Source: Lathyrus oleraceus (lineage: Eukaryota > Streptophyta > Magnoliopsida > Fabales > Fabaceae). Taken from it: a DNA stretch of 64,000 bases. Numbering within the stretch: the first letter of the stretch is position 1; every line of letters starts with the position of its first letter. Of this stretch, positions 46,507 to 59,996 are shown in pieces. A program made the position numbers and the translations under genes. The stretch covers positions 347,130,846 to 347,194,845 of the forward strand of contig NC_066585.1 in NCBI RefSeq assembly GCF_024323335.1. Direction: 5' to 3'. A model generated the notes under the pieces. The model saw nothing but the letters and a program-made list of their open reading frames with translations, made no database searches and was not told where the DNA came from.

Positions 46507-47406
46507 GTCTGAAAATTTGCAAATAGATCTCTTAAGTTCCTTGAAAGTTTTCTCATTGTTGATGATATGGATGTGTATGAATGCATGAATGCATGGATGC
46601 AACAATCACACTCAAGGATCAAGCAAATAACACCACACAAAGGTCATGGGATGGATCAAGTCATCCTTAATATCAATCATCCATTTTGGTGGATTATCGT
46701 TTACACCTTATCAACACCCAAGTTCCATTGATATTAAGGATACACAAGAACGGATCAACCACGAATCAAGGGTTTGTTGCGAGTCGCGAGCATGGAGTCT
46801 TGGTTAAGAACCACCCAAAGGGAGTGTACTATGGTTAAACCTAACAATCATGTTCTATAAGAGGTTCCCATAGTCATCATCCCATCTTTCGGATATTATC
46901 GGATAAACGACTACTCGTATTCCAAAAATATTCTCAACAGAGACTCTTATGAGTGTAGTATCATGTAACAATCGTATCAAATCTTACACTTGAACGATCT
47001 TCGCACTACGTCCTAAAAATAGGCCAAGATGGGCGTGGTAAACTAAGGTCCTTGGCTTCTAAGGCATATATTGGAAAGAGTAATGCCTAACCATGACTAC
47101 TCGTGTGACATTATTATTCCCAACATAACCTCCACCAAGTGAATGGGCTTGCAAGTCAACTTGCTAAGGAATAACTCCACACAAGTCAACAAGACTATGC
47201 CATTCTCCTATCCTAAATGCACTCGAGTTCGGGTATAGAACTCATCTCACGGAGATCACCAAGCATACAAGGAATTAATATTCAAACAATTCAATCATTA
47301 CATACAATACAGTAATCCCAAATTGCACAAAAATGTGTCACAAAGCAATATACCATACAATACAACAAATATGAAAAGTAGGCAAAACCCACTAGGCAAA
47401 TGATAA
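46507..47406 (-). other. Leader of Ogre B
   Basis: About 0.9 kb between primer site and ORF1 with no long reading frame. Contains ATGAATGCATGAATGCATGG near 46577. Confidence 0.7.
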
Positions 47407-47424
47407 TCCCTAGCAGAGTCGCCA
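47407..47424 (-). promoter_or_regulatory. Primer-binding site of Ogre B
   Basis: Minus strand: TGGCGACTCTGCTAGGGA, six bases from the LTR end and nearly identical to that of element C. It proves that the LTR at 47431 is the 5' LTR of a minus-strand element. Confidence 0.75.
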
Positions 47425-47430
47425 CTTTTC

Positions 47431-50400
47431 TATAGCGGGGTATTCGTTACCATTAGAGACTTTGACTAAATCCGAGGTAAACCATACAAGTCGAGTCGCC
47501 ACCGCACTTCTATTTATCCAAAGGAATGGTTAGAAAGCGAACAAAAACCTAAAAGTTTTATCGAATCAAAAACTAGTAAAAATGTCAGAGATCTGGGTAA
47601 GGGGGTTGGTTATGCAATGGGAAGGTTTTAAGCACGCCAAAACATCCTAGGTACTCCTAGGGAGCCCTTTTCATAAGTGTTGTTCTAGTCTAAAGGGTGT
47701 AGGTATATCTAAAGTACTATTTACTAAAAGGAAGGTTAAAAGAAAATGACTAGCAAGGATGTCTCCTCCACTGCCTACATATCTCATCTGAGTATGAGAA
47801 TCAAAGTCTTCGTAGCTCGGCTACCTATGGGTTAAAGAGAAGTGTGCTCGGTAAGACGTCGCGTCTTATGCCTACGTATCTCATCTGGAATGAGAATCAT
47901 AGCAAAACGTAGTTCGGCTAACTAGGGGTTAAGGATTGTCATCTGAACATGGACTTACAAGAGAGGACACCAGCTGTGTCAAAGGAGGGCGGGCAGTGTG
48001 TTCAACGTCCTAGCAGTAAGTGTCGCAGCTCGCTGAATCGAGTCTTAGGCAGTTACCTCTTTGCAATAGAATGGACTGACATGCCGCAAGATCGGAGACG
48101 CACGGAAGGTCTAAAAGTGGGGAAGCTATGCTCTAGAGTTGTCATGCAATATGCACCTATGTGTTAGGATTTACAAAGGGGAACATCTACCTAATGTTAG
48201 CATGCAAAGAATAGGGGAATTCTACCTATGTTATCATACAAAGGGTTCTACTTAATGGGTGCTACCTAAACGGAACAAGAGTCGACGGATGGAGCGCGGA
48301 GAGGAGTTACTGATAAAGGTAGATGGCGATGCCGGAGGCAATCGACTTACAGGTAGATGGCGATGCCTGCGAAAATCGACTTACAAGAGGATGGATGAAT
48401 GCGTGTTGGTTCTATTAAGTTTTGAAAATGATTACTCGACGTTGGATCGAGCTTTTGATCTTATTTTGAAATGGTTATCGGATGTTCGTTTTAATTCTTG
48501 TATTAACAGGTGACTAAAGAGATAAAGAAATAAATATTATACACTTTATGGAAGAGGGGTACATTTGTTATGAATGGGGATTGTTCATGGCAAACAAATA
48601 ATAAGAATATATGCCTCATACATCATACAAGTAGGCAACAGTTATCAATCAGATCGGATAAATAAACAATATATAATCAAACCAAAGAATCAAATAATGG
48701 AGCATTTAAACAATTCATGGGAGTATGAACATGTTAAATAATCAAGCAATAGAAAGCATGAATGAGAGAAACAAGTATAAAAGATAACAGATGAATCAAA
48801 CAGATGAAAATATACACACGAAAGGTCCACTGAATAATTTAATCAGGAAATGAGGTAAGGACCAAATAAAATCAAGGTAAAAGGCCTCTAATACATGGCA
48901 TATGAGATGAACAAGGGAGGATCAAAAGATCTCTTCAATTGCCATAAGCAATCCCTAAGTCAAACATCGATCATAAAGAAGTCAACTGAAAATCCAAGTC
49001 AACTTAAAAAATAACAAATAAATAGCAAATTAATCGGGAAAATTATGAAAAATTAAAATAAATGAGGTGGGGTCAGGACATCATCATCCCCCAAAAAGAT
49101 TTTAAAAATAACAAAAATTGGTACATAAATTAATTAAAATAAAACAGAGGTCAAACCAAAAGTCAATTAATGAGACTAGGTTAGAAATAAATCAAGAATA
49201 AATAGTAAATTAATCAAGAAAATCATGAAAAATTAAACTAAATAAGGTGGGGTTAGGACATCATCATCCCCAAAAATATTTTAAAAATAACGAAAATTGG
49301 TACGTGAATTAATTAAAATAAAACAGAGGTCAAACCGAAAGTCAATTAATGAGACTAGGTTAGAAATAAATCAAGAATAAATAGTAAATTAATCAAGAAA
49401 ATTATGAAAAATTAAACTAAATAAGTTGGGTTCAGGATTTCAACATCCCGCAAAAAGATTTTAAAAATAATGAAAATTGGTACGTGAATTAATTAAAATA
49501 AAACAGAAGTCAAATTAAAAGTCAACCAACCAAACTGGGTCAAAAATAAATCCAAAATAAATTGAAAATGTGAGAATAATTTTAAGTCATAAAAATATTG
49601 AATGCTAACAATAATTTTAAGTCATAAAAATAAAATCAATAAAAAAAAGTGTGTTAAAATAGACCATTTAGAATAAATAATTAAAACAAAATATTAATAT
49701 TAAAAAAATATGAAAATAAAAATTATATAAAATTAAATAAAACGTTAAGAAAAGTGAAAAATATTTTTGGGTAATTTTATGGACGTAGAAAATATTTTAA
49801 ATAAGAAAAAGAAATATGAGAATAGAAGGATTAATGGTGATGAACATGGTAAGCAAGCGTAGATATATCAAAACATGGCCATGGAAGAGATGATTACCTA
49901 ATGGAAAATAGAAGTGGAATGGAATCTAATATGTGATGAAGCTTTGCCTCCTTGCCACGAAATTCCAATTCTCCTTTAGGGTTAGGGTTTCAGCTTATAA
50001 AATAGGGTGGATTAGGTGTTCTCATGGGCTTTTTAATAAGTGATTTATCCATAAGAATAAAAGTGTGAAGTGAGGTGTAAAATGTTGTTATTTTGGGCCA
50101 AACTTAAGTGAATGGATTTCCAATGCATGGCCAAAAGAGGTAAGAAAATGTGACTGGTTTGTGCAGCATGCTTAAAAAATCTGATTGGGCCAGCCAGGCC
50201 CAAAATCTGCCTAGAAAATCAAGTCATGGTGCCCACTTTAAATGAATGTATCTCTCAAACCATGGATCCAAACGAGATGATTCCAAAAGGATGTGAAAGA
50301 GGACATGGCAAGATACAATTGTTGTGAAGAAATTATTTTCAAATAATGCCTTGAAGTGCAAGAAAACTGGCCAAGAAGTCTTGACAAACTTTGAAGATTT

Positions 50401-51415
50401 TGAACTTAGAAATTTTTCTAAGTGTCCTAAAAAAATGTCTCACTTTGACTAAGTATAACTTTCTCAATTCTAATCCAAATGGAGAAAACTTTATATCTAT
50501 AGAAAGCTTAGAACAAGAGGAACAACTTTCATGCTGTATAAATTTTCAAATGGAGCTTTTATCTTGATGCAAAATGGGCTTAAAGTGAATGCAACGATCA
50601 TGAAAACTTGCCCTAAATGGAAAGTCAACCATTTCCAAATTAAGTAACTTTTCCAATTCCTGATTAAATGATGAATCCATGATCCAACCTTGATAAAATT
50701 TCACATGTAGGATCCCCTAGGCATGGATTTTGAGATTCCACTTTCAAAGAGTCAGGAGTTGACTTTTCTGGCCTCACAGTTGACTTTTCCCAAACTGTCT
50801 AATTCCCGATTCCAATGATCAATTGAAGCACCTCTGACTCAAATAAAAAGCTAATTTTTTGTATGTAGACCCTTATGGACATATGGAGGGCCATGGAAAA
50901 GAGTTTCACCCAAATAATCAGAAATAAACTGATTTTATACCAAACCCTAGTTTTAGGGCAAAATGATCAGGAACTGATTGCACTGATTGCCAATGGATCT
51001 TTCTGAGATAATTGTGAATCTTCCTAGGCCAAGATGCCTATCTAATCATGACATGGATGAGCTCCTCTACTTCCAACCAAACATTGCCTGTTGCAGGTAG
51101 CCATGAAACCCTAATTTCTGATTAAATCCAGATGAACACTCTGATAGCTTTGAATCCTTCACTGATGAACTGAGGACCATAATAAGATACTTGGACCCCC
51201 CTGAGACCCTTGAGACTTGTATACTTAGAAAATGAAGTCCAATTCTCAATCTTTCTTTGTGTGGGCTCCTTCTGTTAAGGAGTGATCGATCAAAACCTGA
51301 TCTCCATGTCACTAATGCAGTATGCAATGAGTATGACCTAATATGATGCTAATGAAGTGTAAAACATAATCCCATGCTTCCAGGAAAAATGAAGGGTAAA
51401 TTTTGGGGTATTACA
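47431..51415 (-). repeat. 5' LTR of Ogre B
   Basis: 3,985 bp, the most complete LTR of this family here. Starts TATAGCGGGGTATTCG (the terminal TG has become TA; the solo LTR at 11461 has TG) and ends GGGGTATTACA, followed by the AAGAC target site. Contains the 179-bp array (about 49038-49560). Confidence 0.92.
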
Positions 51416-51420
51416 AAGAC

Positions 51421-52404
51421 CTTATTTGTTAAGAATGAAGGAGGAAAACTCATGGTGGCTCAAATATATGTGGATGATATTGAGTTTGGTGGGATGTCAG
51501 ATCAGATGGTCGAACATTTTTTTAAACAAATGTAGTCTGAATTTGAAATGAGCCTTGTTGGAGAGCTAACCTATTTTCTTGGGCTACAAGTCAAGCAGAT
51601 GTAAGATTCTATCTTTATATCTCAAAGAAAATATGCCAAAAACATTGTTAACAAGTTTGGCATGGAGAATGCAAGTCATAAAAGGACACCTGCTCCTACA
51701 CATCTGAAAGTCTCCAAAGATGAAAATGGTGTTAGTGTAGATCAAAGTCTCTATAGAAGCATGATAGGAAGTCTACTATATCTTACAGCAAGCAGAACTG
51801 ACATTGCTTTTGCTGTAGGTGTTTGTGCTAGATATCAAGTTGAACCAAAAGTCAGTCACATAAATTAGGTGAAAAGGATTCTGAAATACGTTAATGGTAC
51901 CAGTGACTATGGGATGTTAAATACTCATGGATCTGGATCTATGCTGACTGGATATTGTGATGCTGACTAGGCTGGAAATGATGATGATAGGAAAAGCACA
52001 TCAGGAGGATGTTTCTTCTTGGGGAACAACTTAATATCATGGTTTAATAAGAAACAAAATTGTGTGTCCCTGTCCACTGCTGAAGCTGAATACATAGCAG
52101 CTGGAAGTAGTTGTTCTCAACTGGTTTGGATGAAATAGATGCTGACTGAATACAATGTCTCGTAAGAAGTTGATAACTCCACGAGTGCTATAAATATTTC
52201 TAAGAATCCTATTCAGCACAGCAGGACAAAACACATTGATATTTGTCATCACTTTATTAGAGAACTAGTGGAAGAGAAAATCATAGCCCTGGAGCATGTG
52301 ACTACTGAAATGCAATTAGCTGATATATTTACAAAGGCTTTGGATACTAATCAATTTGAATGTCTAAGAGGAAAATTGGGGATTTGTATCTATGAGAATT
52401 TATA
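51421..52404 (+). pseudogene. pol: Copia A' pol, RT (3' part) and RNase H
   Basis: Same content as 14291-15280: the YVDD motif near 51466, YFLGLQVK, RNase H, and the LADIFTKAL end. Shares the TAG stops at about 51532, 51866 and 52136 with the first copy, but has CAG where that copy has TAG (14471), a TAA of its own at 51602 and a TAG at about 51967. This separates changes before and after the duplication. Confidence 0.88.
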
Positions 52405-52612
52405 GCAATTAATTTGGAGTGGAAAAGGTAAAAAAAATATTGTTTGCCCACTTAAAAGAAAGTGCCCCATTTATGGTAAATCATTACCTAGTATTGGAAC
52501 TTCCATCTATAGCATTTTTACACGCAACCTCAGCTCAAACATTTCCACCTTCCTCAAACTTCATCGACCTTCTCTTCTAGGGCAACATAAATCCTTTCAC
52601 AAGCTCAACAAG

Positions 52613-54416
52613 ATGTCACAACATCCTTCATCTTCTGGTTCTAAAAACACCAAACATGCGCACAAAACTAGAACACCCTCTATGGATTTTCTTAATGAAG
52701 ACATTTTGGAAGTGATTCCCCTATCAGTCATCCCAAGCGACGCTCTTGATTCATCCTCCACTGCAGGACATACTCAAGGTAATAGTTCTGATAACCCTAG
52801 CTCTAAGGATGACCTGCATCATAGATCGTGTCATTAGAAATCTTGTCACAAGGATCCTTAATGAAGGACACTCAGTAAAGGGAGATTCTACTCCTCTGTC
52901 GAGAAGGGACCCCTCTCTTGAGGTTGGACCTCACAATGAGAAAGATGATGAGTCATCTAGGTCTGAAAAAGATATAGCTATTGAGGGACATTGCTCTTTA
53001 GGGCAAACCTTGCCTAGTAAGAAATTTGTAGATGCTTCTCAGTCTAAGAAGCGTGACTCTGCTAAGAAGGTGATTGACTTGGAAGAAGAGAGCTCAGATG
53101 ATGAAGATGACAGCTTGCTTCATCACTTGAAGCCAAGTGTTGCAAAGAGAATGAAGACCAGAAAGGGTAGGTATGTGGCTGAGATGATGACAGCCAAAAC
53201 TAGTAAGAAGGCTACTGTTGTAGGCCCTTCAAAGTCTTGGAGTAAAGTGGAGGTAAAGAAGAGAAAAGTAAGAGAAAGTTCTGATTCATAGGAAGATGTT
53301 GAAGATGGTGTCCCAGACATCTCTCCTGTCAAAAAGTCAACTGTTAGAAAATCCCCTACAAAAGTTGTTTTTGTTCACTTGGATAACATTTCCTTCCATC
53401 TTGAAGATGGTGCAACAAAGTGGAAATTTGTAATCCAAAGGAGAGTGGCTGTGGAAAGAGAACTGGGAAAGGATGTTGTGGAGGTTAAGGAGGTCATTGA
53501 CCTAATTAAGTCTGTTGGATTAATGAAAACGGTTAGTGGGTTATCTCAGTGTTTTGAAGGTCTTGTTAAAGAATTTATGGTGAACATCCTTGAGGACATT
53601 GCTGACAAGAACAACAAAGAGTTTTGTAAGGTGTTTGTTAGAGGAAAGTGTGTGAAGTTTTCTCCAACTGTGATTAATAAGTTCCTAGGAAGAGGAACAG
53701 AAGGTGATGGTGAACTAGAGGCCACAGACAATGAGGTCTATAGGAAAATAATTGTTGGACAGGTCAAGGAGTGGCCAAGCAAGAAGCATCTCTCTGCTGG
53801 AAAACTAATTGTGAAATATGTTATCTTGCACAAGATAGGGTCAGCAAACTAGGTACCAACAAATCACATCTCTACAATCTCAAATGCTCTTGGAAGGCTC
53901 ATATTTTCTATTGAAACCAAGCTTAATTTTGATTATGATAGATTCATGTTTGAACAAATTGTCAAACATGCTTCTACAAATGCAGTGAAGTTGCCCATAG
54001 CTTTTCCCTCAATAATTTGTGGGATAATCCTAAGCCAGCAACCTGGAATTCTGAGCACAAGTGATATCCCTAGTAGAAGATAACCTCCCCTGTCAGTTCA
54101 TTACAAAATATTTGAAGGCAGTCATGTCAATGACATTGTCATGACATCTGCTGTGAAGAAGCCAGCCTCTCAAGGTGGTCTGATTGCTGAACTGAAAGAG
54201 ACCTGTAAGGAATTGGAGATTGGGATAAGGGTAGCTAAAGCTAGGAAAGAAGCTTTGGAGGTTCTGATTAATAGCTTGGAGCAAGGAGATATAGATAATG
54301 TTGGTCAAGCCAAGGAAACAGAAGCTCACACCTCTAGTGAGAGGTCTGAATCTCAAGATAAATCAAGTGGCGGTTCTGGGTCTGAAGCTGATGAAAATGC
54401 TAGCTCCTCTGACTGA
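52613..54416 (+). pseudogene. Env-like frame of copia A'
   Basis: Counterpart of 15488-17290. Open pieces at 52613-52837, 52746-53291, 53379-53852 and 54141-54416. Here the second and third pieces are in one frame, interrupted only by a TAG at 53289, so this copy is less broken in the middle than the first. A frameshift near 52800 and stops after 53852 remain. Confidence 0.62.
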
Positions 54417-55018
54417 GTTTTGGTGAAGATTGTTCCCCTTTTATGATGATGTGCTGTTTTGGATGCCTTGATGTTTGATGTTTTTTTTGTGGCGGTCTTG
54501 TTTTGATGCCTTGATGTAATTTTCGGGTTCTTTGTGATTTCTCTGGATTTTATCTCAGCTTATATAGCTGTGTTTGTTTGTGGTTTTGTAACACCTGACA
54601 ATATATTTTAACATTCTATGTGACATTCTGTTGGACTAATAGACATTTATTTTGTCTCATTGGTCTCTTTTGGCTAAAAAGGGGGAGAAGTAGCTAAAGG
54701 AGTTGTAGCTAAAGTATTTAGCTATGTTATCAATAGATGACAGATGATATTGAAGATGGTGCATGTTGGAGATGTTAAAGGTGATGTCAGATGGGATGGT
54801 GGTTGTTACAGGTGTTGTTGAAGGAGATGTCTGTGTTGTACAGACTGAGGGGGAGAAGAAGCACGCTTGTGTGTTTAATATGTGTTTACTAGTTACTATT
54901 TTAGCTAGTAAATGTATGGTTTATTACTTCTGCTACTAAACTGCTGATGTGTTTTTTGTACTCTTGTGAACAAATGGTCTGATGTATGTTTTAGCCAAAA
55001 TTTGCCAAAGGGGGAGTT

Positions 55019-55937
55019 TGTTGGTTCTATGTGTTGGCAGCCATTTTGGTAGAACCTATAATGTTCACAAGTGTTGTCTTGACATAAGATAACATGTACC
55101 TGCAGGGTGTTTAAAATGTGAATATGCAGGATTTTTACTGAGATGTCAGACCCGATGTCATGACATCTGTATACAGAACATTCAGTCTGAATGTTATGTA
55201 TTATGTGATTGCGTTTTTAATGCTAATCTATGTGTGATTGAAAAGATGATTGAACGCGCCCTCAATCAGTAATTACAACCAGCTGTCATGAGAAGATATG
55301 AATGGAAAATAGTTTTAGGGTTTTATGATGTCCAAGCCCAGCCAAATGCTTCTATATAAAGGACATGGAAAACCTGGTTTTATACACAAGAAATAACGAA
55401 AGAAATATTGAGAGAGAATAAGGGTTTTAGTCTTGTGTGGTCGTGTGAATTGTAAGTCATTCATTCATCCATAGATGATTGAATTGGATTGATTTTTGAG
55501 TTGTAATTTGTCCACTCTAAGCGTTGAAGCATGAGTGTGTGTTTACTTGATTGAAGCTTTTAAGAAAGATCAAGTATGTGTCTTTGAAGAGTGTCTTCTT
55601 TTCATTGTAATTCTTATTTTATATCACTGTTGTGATTGATGGGGAGTGAGTAGGATCTCATATCTAAGAGTTCTTAGGTAGAAGTCACACGGGTAGAGAT
55701 TAGGTGAAAAGACTGTAACTTGAAGTTGTTTACTGAGAGTCTTTGAACTGATTTTGTTTAGTGGATTTCCTTCCTGGCTTGGTATCCCCCAGACGTAGGT
55801 GAGTTTGCACAGAACTGGGTTAACAATTGCTTGTGTCTCTTGCATTACTGTTCTTTATCTTTTATCCTATTTGTATTGTTCAGATATTAGTGTCGTGACA
55901 TTACCTTCGACATCTCATATCTGATACCATAATTTCA
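55019..55937 (+). repeat. 3' LTR of copia A'
   Basis: 919 bp, TGTTGGTTCTATG ... CATAATTTCA, followed by AATAG (55938-55942) exactly as at 18812. TATA box at 55353-55361. Confidence 0.92.
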
Positions 55938-57043
55938 AATAGCCTTGAGCGTAGGTTCCATGTTCCCGAAGCACAGACTCTTTGATCATCCTAGAGAGAG
56001 GAAAAAGTGAACTCGGAAAAAACTCTGCCCAAAGTGATGATGCCCTATTTTCTATTTTTTTCATATTGTTTCTAGTTTGGTGCGCAACTCCACAATCAAA
56101 AGGGGTTTAGAACCTCTCGACCAAAGGATCCTTCCATGTAATTTATGTTTGCATGATTCCAAATTGGCTTAGTATTCGTCTTTAGGTATAGTAAAGTAGA
56201 TCTGATCCCCTTTTAGAACAAGTTGAGGAAGTTATGAAGTGGGGATGTTGCACACATCACTCAAGGCTTATGTAAATGATTTTTTTTCTGCATGTTATGA
56301 GGTTGGTTTGGAGATGTTAATATCAACAATATGATGTGTGGGAGGGATAAGGGGAGCTAAACAAGCCCATAGAATAGATAAATGTTCCATAGTCAAAGAG
56401 AATGTTAAGTAGATCCATTGGTGGAGATGATTAACAGTGTCAGAGTCTCCATATTCGATAAAAAATGATATTTTTAAAATTGAAGATGTAAATATTTTAA
56501 AATAATTTATTTGCATTCTTTAGATAATAATATTTTATTTGTAAAAAAAATAACTTTCTAATTTATTGAATAATATTGTTCATAATATTATAAGAAAAAA
56601 AAGCATTGTCAATGGAAAAAGAATGTTATTTTTATGAAATGCAAGAAAATTTTAATATAAGATTGATCTACTTAGTAATTATTTAAAATAAAATATAAAA
56701 TATACAAGTGAATATGTTAATATCCAAAATATTAAATAAAAATTATTATAAGACTGATTTATTTAATACGAAAATATATTATTTTGATGATAATTTTAAT
56801 ATTGTTTTTAATAATTTTATTTGATTTTTTTAAAAAAGTAAGTATATATTAAAAAAAGAAATAAAGAAAGAAAAACAACCTTCTTTATTTGATTAAATAA
56901 AAAATAAGAAATTAATATTAATTTGATTTTGATTATTATAAAGTTTCTTAAAACATATGTTCATAAAAGGAAAATATGTAGAAAATGAGAAAATAAACTT
57001 AATAAAAATGAAGTAATATATGTATGCTCCACCAAACAAAATT

Positions 57044-57116
57044 GTGTGAGCATAGGTTTGAACTAAGGACCTCTAGTATGTGAGATTAGTGTGATAACCA
57101 ACTACACCACTCAAGC
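57044..57116 (-). pseudogene. tRNA-Val (CAC)-like relic, second copy
   Basis: Better preserved than 19919-19993: no extra T in the T arm, 7-base anticodon loop with CAC, 5 of 7 acceptor pairs and 4 of 5 T-stem pairs by hand. No CCA is expected in the gene. Still probably not functional. Confidence 0.55.
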
Positions 57117-57364
57117 CTTGTTATTAAATTATAAAAATTGCACATATATGGTATAGCAAGAAATATGACTCTGTTAGTCCTAGAGTTGGTCAACCATTAA
57201 AAAAGAAGAAGAAGACAAATCTGAAAGAACACGATGCTAAAAAAGGTAAGAGTGAGAGACATATTTCTTAAATGAATTTTCTAAGCATATAGAGTACGAT
57301 GATATGATGAAAAGACGAGAAAGATAAGGACAAGCTCATACTCTTTTCTAGAAGGAAATGATCA

Positions 57365-58095
57365 TAATTGCAATCATTTTATTGTCTTAAACAAGCTTCT
57401 AGAGTTTGGTATGGTCATTTAAGTAATTTTCTTCTTGAAAATGATCTTGTTGATACAACACTCTTTAGGAAAATGGCCAAGAATAAAGTTTTGATTGTTT
57501 AAATATATGTGGATGATATTACTTTTTGGTTTACTAATATTTGTGTTTTGTCGTGAGTTTTCTAAGATAATACAAAAAGAGTTTGAAATGAGAATTATGG
57601 GAGAATTGATATTTTTTCTTGGCATTCAAATCAATTAATGTTTTGATAGATTTTATATACATCAAACTAAGTACACAAATGAAGTCTTGAAGAAATTTGA
57701 TCTTGATGAATATAAGTCAATGCTAACACATATGCATGATATCTATAATCTTGGAAAAGATGAGACAAGCTCAAAGGTATATCAAAATATATAGATAGGT
57801 ATGCTATGATCTTTTCTTTACTTTACAGCCTCTAGACATTATATATTATTCAGTGTATGCTCATTTTCAACCAGATTCTAGAAACCTTCACTTAATTGTT
57901 GTTAAGAGAGTCTTTAAATATTTGAAGGAAACTAATGCCCTTGGTTGATTTTAAAATAAATCTATTGATTATAAGTTAGTAGATTATGTGTGAAGTTTAG
58001 AAAAACATAAGAAATAGGTGTTTGAGTTTTATTGTCCAATTTAAACTTTTTTTAGGTTTCTTTCAAATTAAGCTCAAGTTAATCTCCAATACTGA
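57365..58095 (+). pseudogene. Decayed copia RT remnant E, second copy
   Basis: Same remnant as 20231-20960, with the YVDDIT motif near 57510 and multiple stops. Confidence 0.68.
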
Positions 58096-59394
58096 AAGAT
58101 AAGGAGATAATGGAAGATATATTAATACATAAAGTTTATCTTAGTTCACCCTTTTGGACAAGTGACTTCAAGCACAAGAGGGAGAGAGATGAATTATGTG
58201 AGTGCACTAATCTCTTAGATATGTTTTGAATGATGTCAAAACTAGGTCACTTAGTACTTTGTGTATATTGGATATTACTGTCTATGTCTAGATGTGCATC
58301 ATTATAGTAGGACATTTAAAATCATATTAAATAGGTCATTACAAGTTAAAATTATGATTTTTCATGAAAAATGAGTCAATGGGTCAATACAAATGGTTGT
58401 GTATTAATACATATTGAATAAGTTTTAAAAAAAAATGATTCTAATGTGAATATCAATACAAAAGATGAATGTGTCGGTACAAAATACGAAAGAATCGACT
58501 CATTCGTATTCGGAGTCGACTACATCTGAAAGAATTTTACAAACGATCACCCTTGCCTTAAATGTATTGACACATTATTGGTATGGGTCGATACATCACA
58601 AGAATGAGTCAACTCCCCTGTGCTTGGAGTCGACTCCTACTGAAGGTACTTTTTTTTACAATTTTCTCTTCCCTTAATGTATCGACTCCTTATGGATATG
58701 TATAGACTCATTAGCCTTATGTATTGACTCGTTCAAATTTGAAGTCAATACATTCAGTTCATTTTACAAAACTTGTAATTTTCCCTAAAAATATGTTTTG
58801 TTTGTTATTGTTTCTACATGCACACACATATAAATATGCATTCATGCATCATTTCACACAATGAAAATCAAGAACACACTTAGAATTTTTTCTTAATCTT
58901 CAATATTTTTCTTCATACATTCAATAATTACACATAATCATTTTTGTTGATTGTCATCTAGAATAGATTGATAAGGTCCAATTTAGGATTGTTGTAATCA
59001 TAATTGGGTTGGGTATTCTTTGGTGGTTTCATTGATAAAACCGGTTAGGGTTTTTCCTTCAAGATCAAGGATTGATTTCGGGGTTTTGTACAAGACTTTA
59101 TAATGAGGATTCAGTCGAGTGAAAGCTTTGAAGAACAAGAGATTCGGTCAAGGGAGTAATAGTAACAGGAAGCTCGACTTGGAAGTCTTTGGTCACTTGA
59201 TCTTTCTTAAGATCAAGGAGATAGAAGAATTTAGGATCAACATCAAACATAGGGTTTAGGGGTTTGTATTGCTACTTTTTCTTTTGTAAACTACACTTGC
59301 AAAGGTTAATTTCAATATCTCAATTCTATTTGGAATTGGGGACATACATACCCATAGTAAGGACAATCGGGGAACTTCCTAAACAAATCTTTTT

Positions 59395-59396
<2 letters not shown>

Positions 59397-59433
<37 letters not shown>
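59397..59433. repeat. (TC)n microsatellite, about 18 repeats
   Basis: Counterpart of the 23-repeat tract at 22274-22319. Confidence 0.95.
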
Positions 59434-59435
<2 letters not shown>

Positions 59436-59705
59436 ACATTTTGATATTGAACTTAGAGCGCAAATTTGTTTTGTTGAAAAATTATGGCTTTGTTGAAGTT
59501 TCTAAAACTGTTTTTGCAAAAAAATTGCAATTAGATTTTCATAATATCAACATAAAGAGAAATAAGCTTGGTGTTTATTGGACACTAAGTGTTCGATAAA
59601 TTACTTTGCACAGTAAGTGTTCGATAAATTGTCTTTACTAATTTTAGTTTTCTATTTTCATTGGAAATAGATTATCAATGTGTGATTTAGTTCAAGCGTA
59701 TTTTG

Positions 59706-59860
<155 letters not shown>

Positions 59861-59996
59861 TTTTCTCATCATTAGTATATGTTTCCTTACAATTTAAATG
59901 GGTATCTAATTCTTCTGATAACGGTTCGAGATAGACTAGTGTCGATCTGGAATTGCTTCTGCTTGTCCTCTAGATCGTTGTCTTCGTCTAACAAAT

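Larger units (their letters stand above)
24076..51415 (-). mobile_element. Ogre-type Ty3/gypsy element B, 3' LTR truncated, interrupted by element C
   Basis: Reads right to left: 5' LTR 51415-47431, primer site, leader, ORF1, gag-protease, intron, RT-RNase H-second RNase H-integrase, repeat-rich 3' region, partial 3' LTR 26643-24076. Without element C (37770-46425) it is about 18.7 kb. Ogre hallmarks seen here: extra ORF before gag, intron between protease and RT, archaeal-type second RNase H, very long LTRs and a variable repeat-rich 3' region. The target duplication AAGAC survives only on the right (51416-51420), since the left end was lost at the duplication joint. Coding damage is light: two in-frame stops and one small deletion. 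Confidence 0.92.
51416..55937 (+). mobile_element. Copia A 3' half, second copy
   Basis: Duplicate of 14291-18811 beginning at the same target AAGAC. Same gene remnants, polypurine tracts and 3' LTR, with scattered substitutions and indels. The 5' half of the element is absent here, as expected from the tandem duplication model. Confidence 0.92.

Noticed and set aside
57044..57116. A functional tRNA-Val gene
   Set aside because: There are two acceptor mismatches and single mismatches in the anticodon and T stems; the other copy also has an insertion in the T arm.
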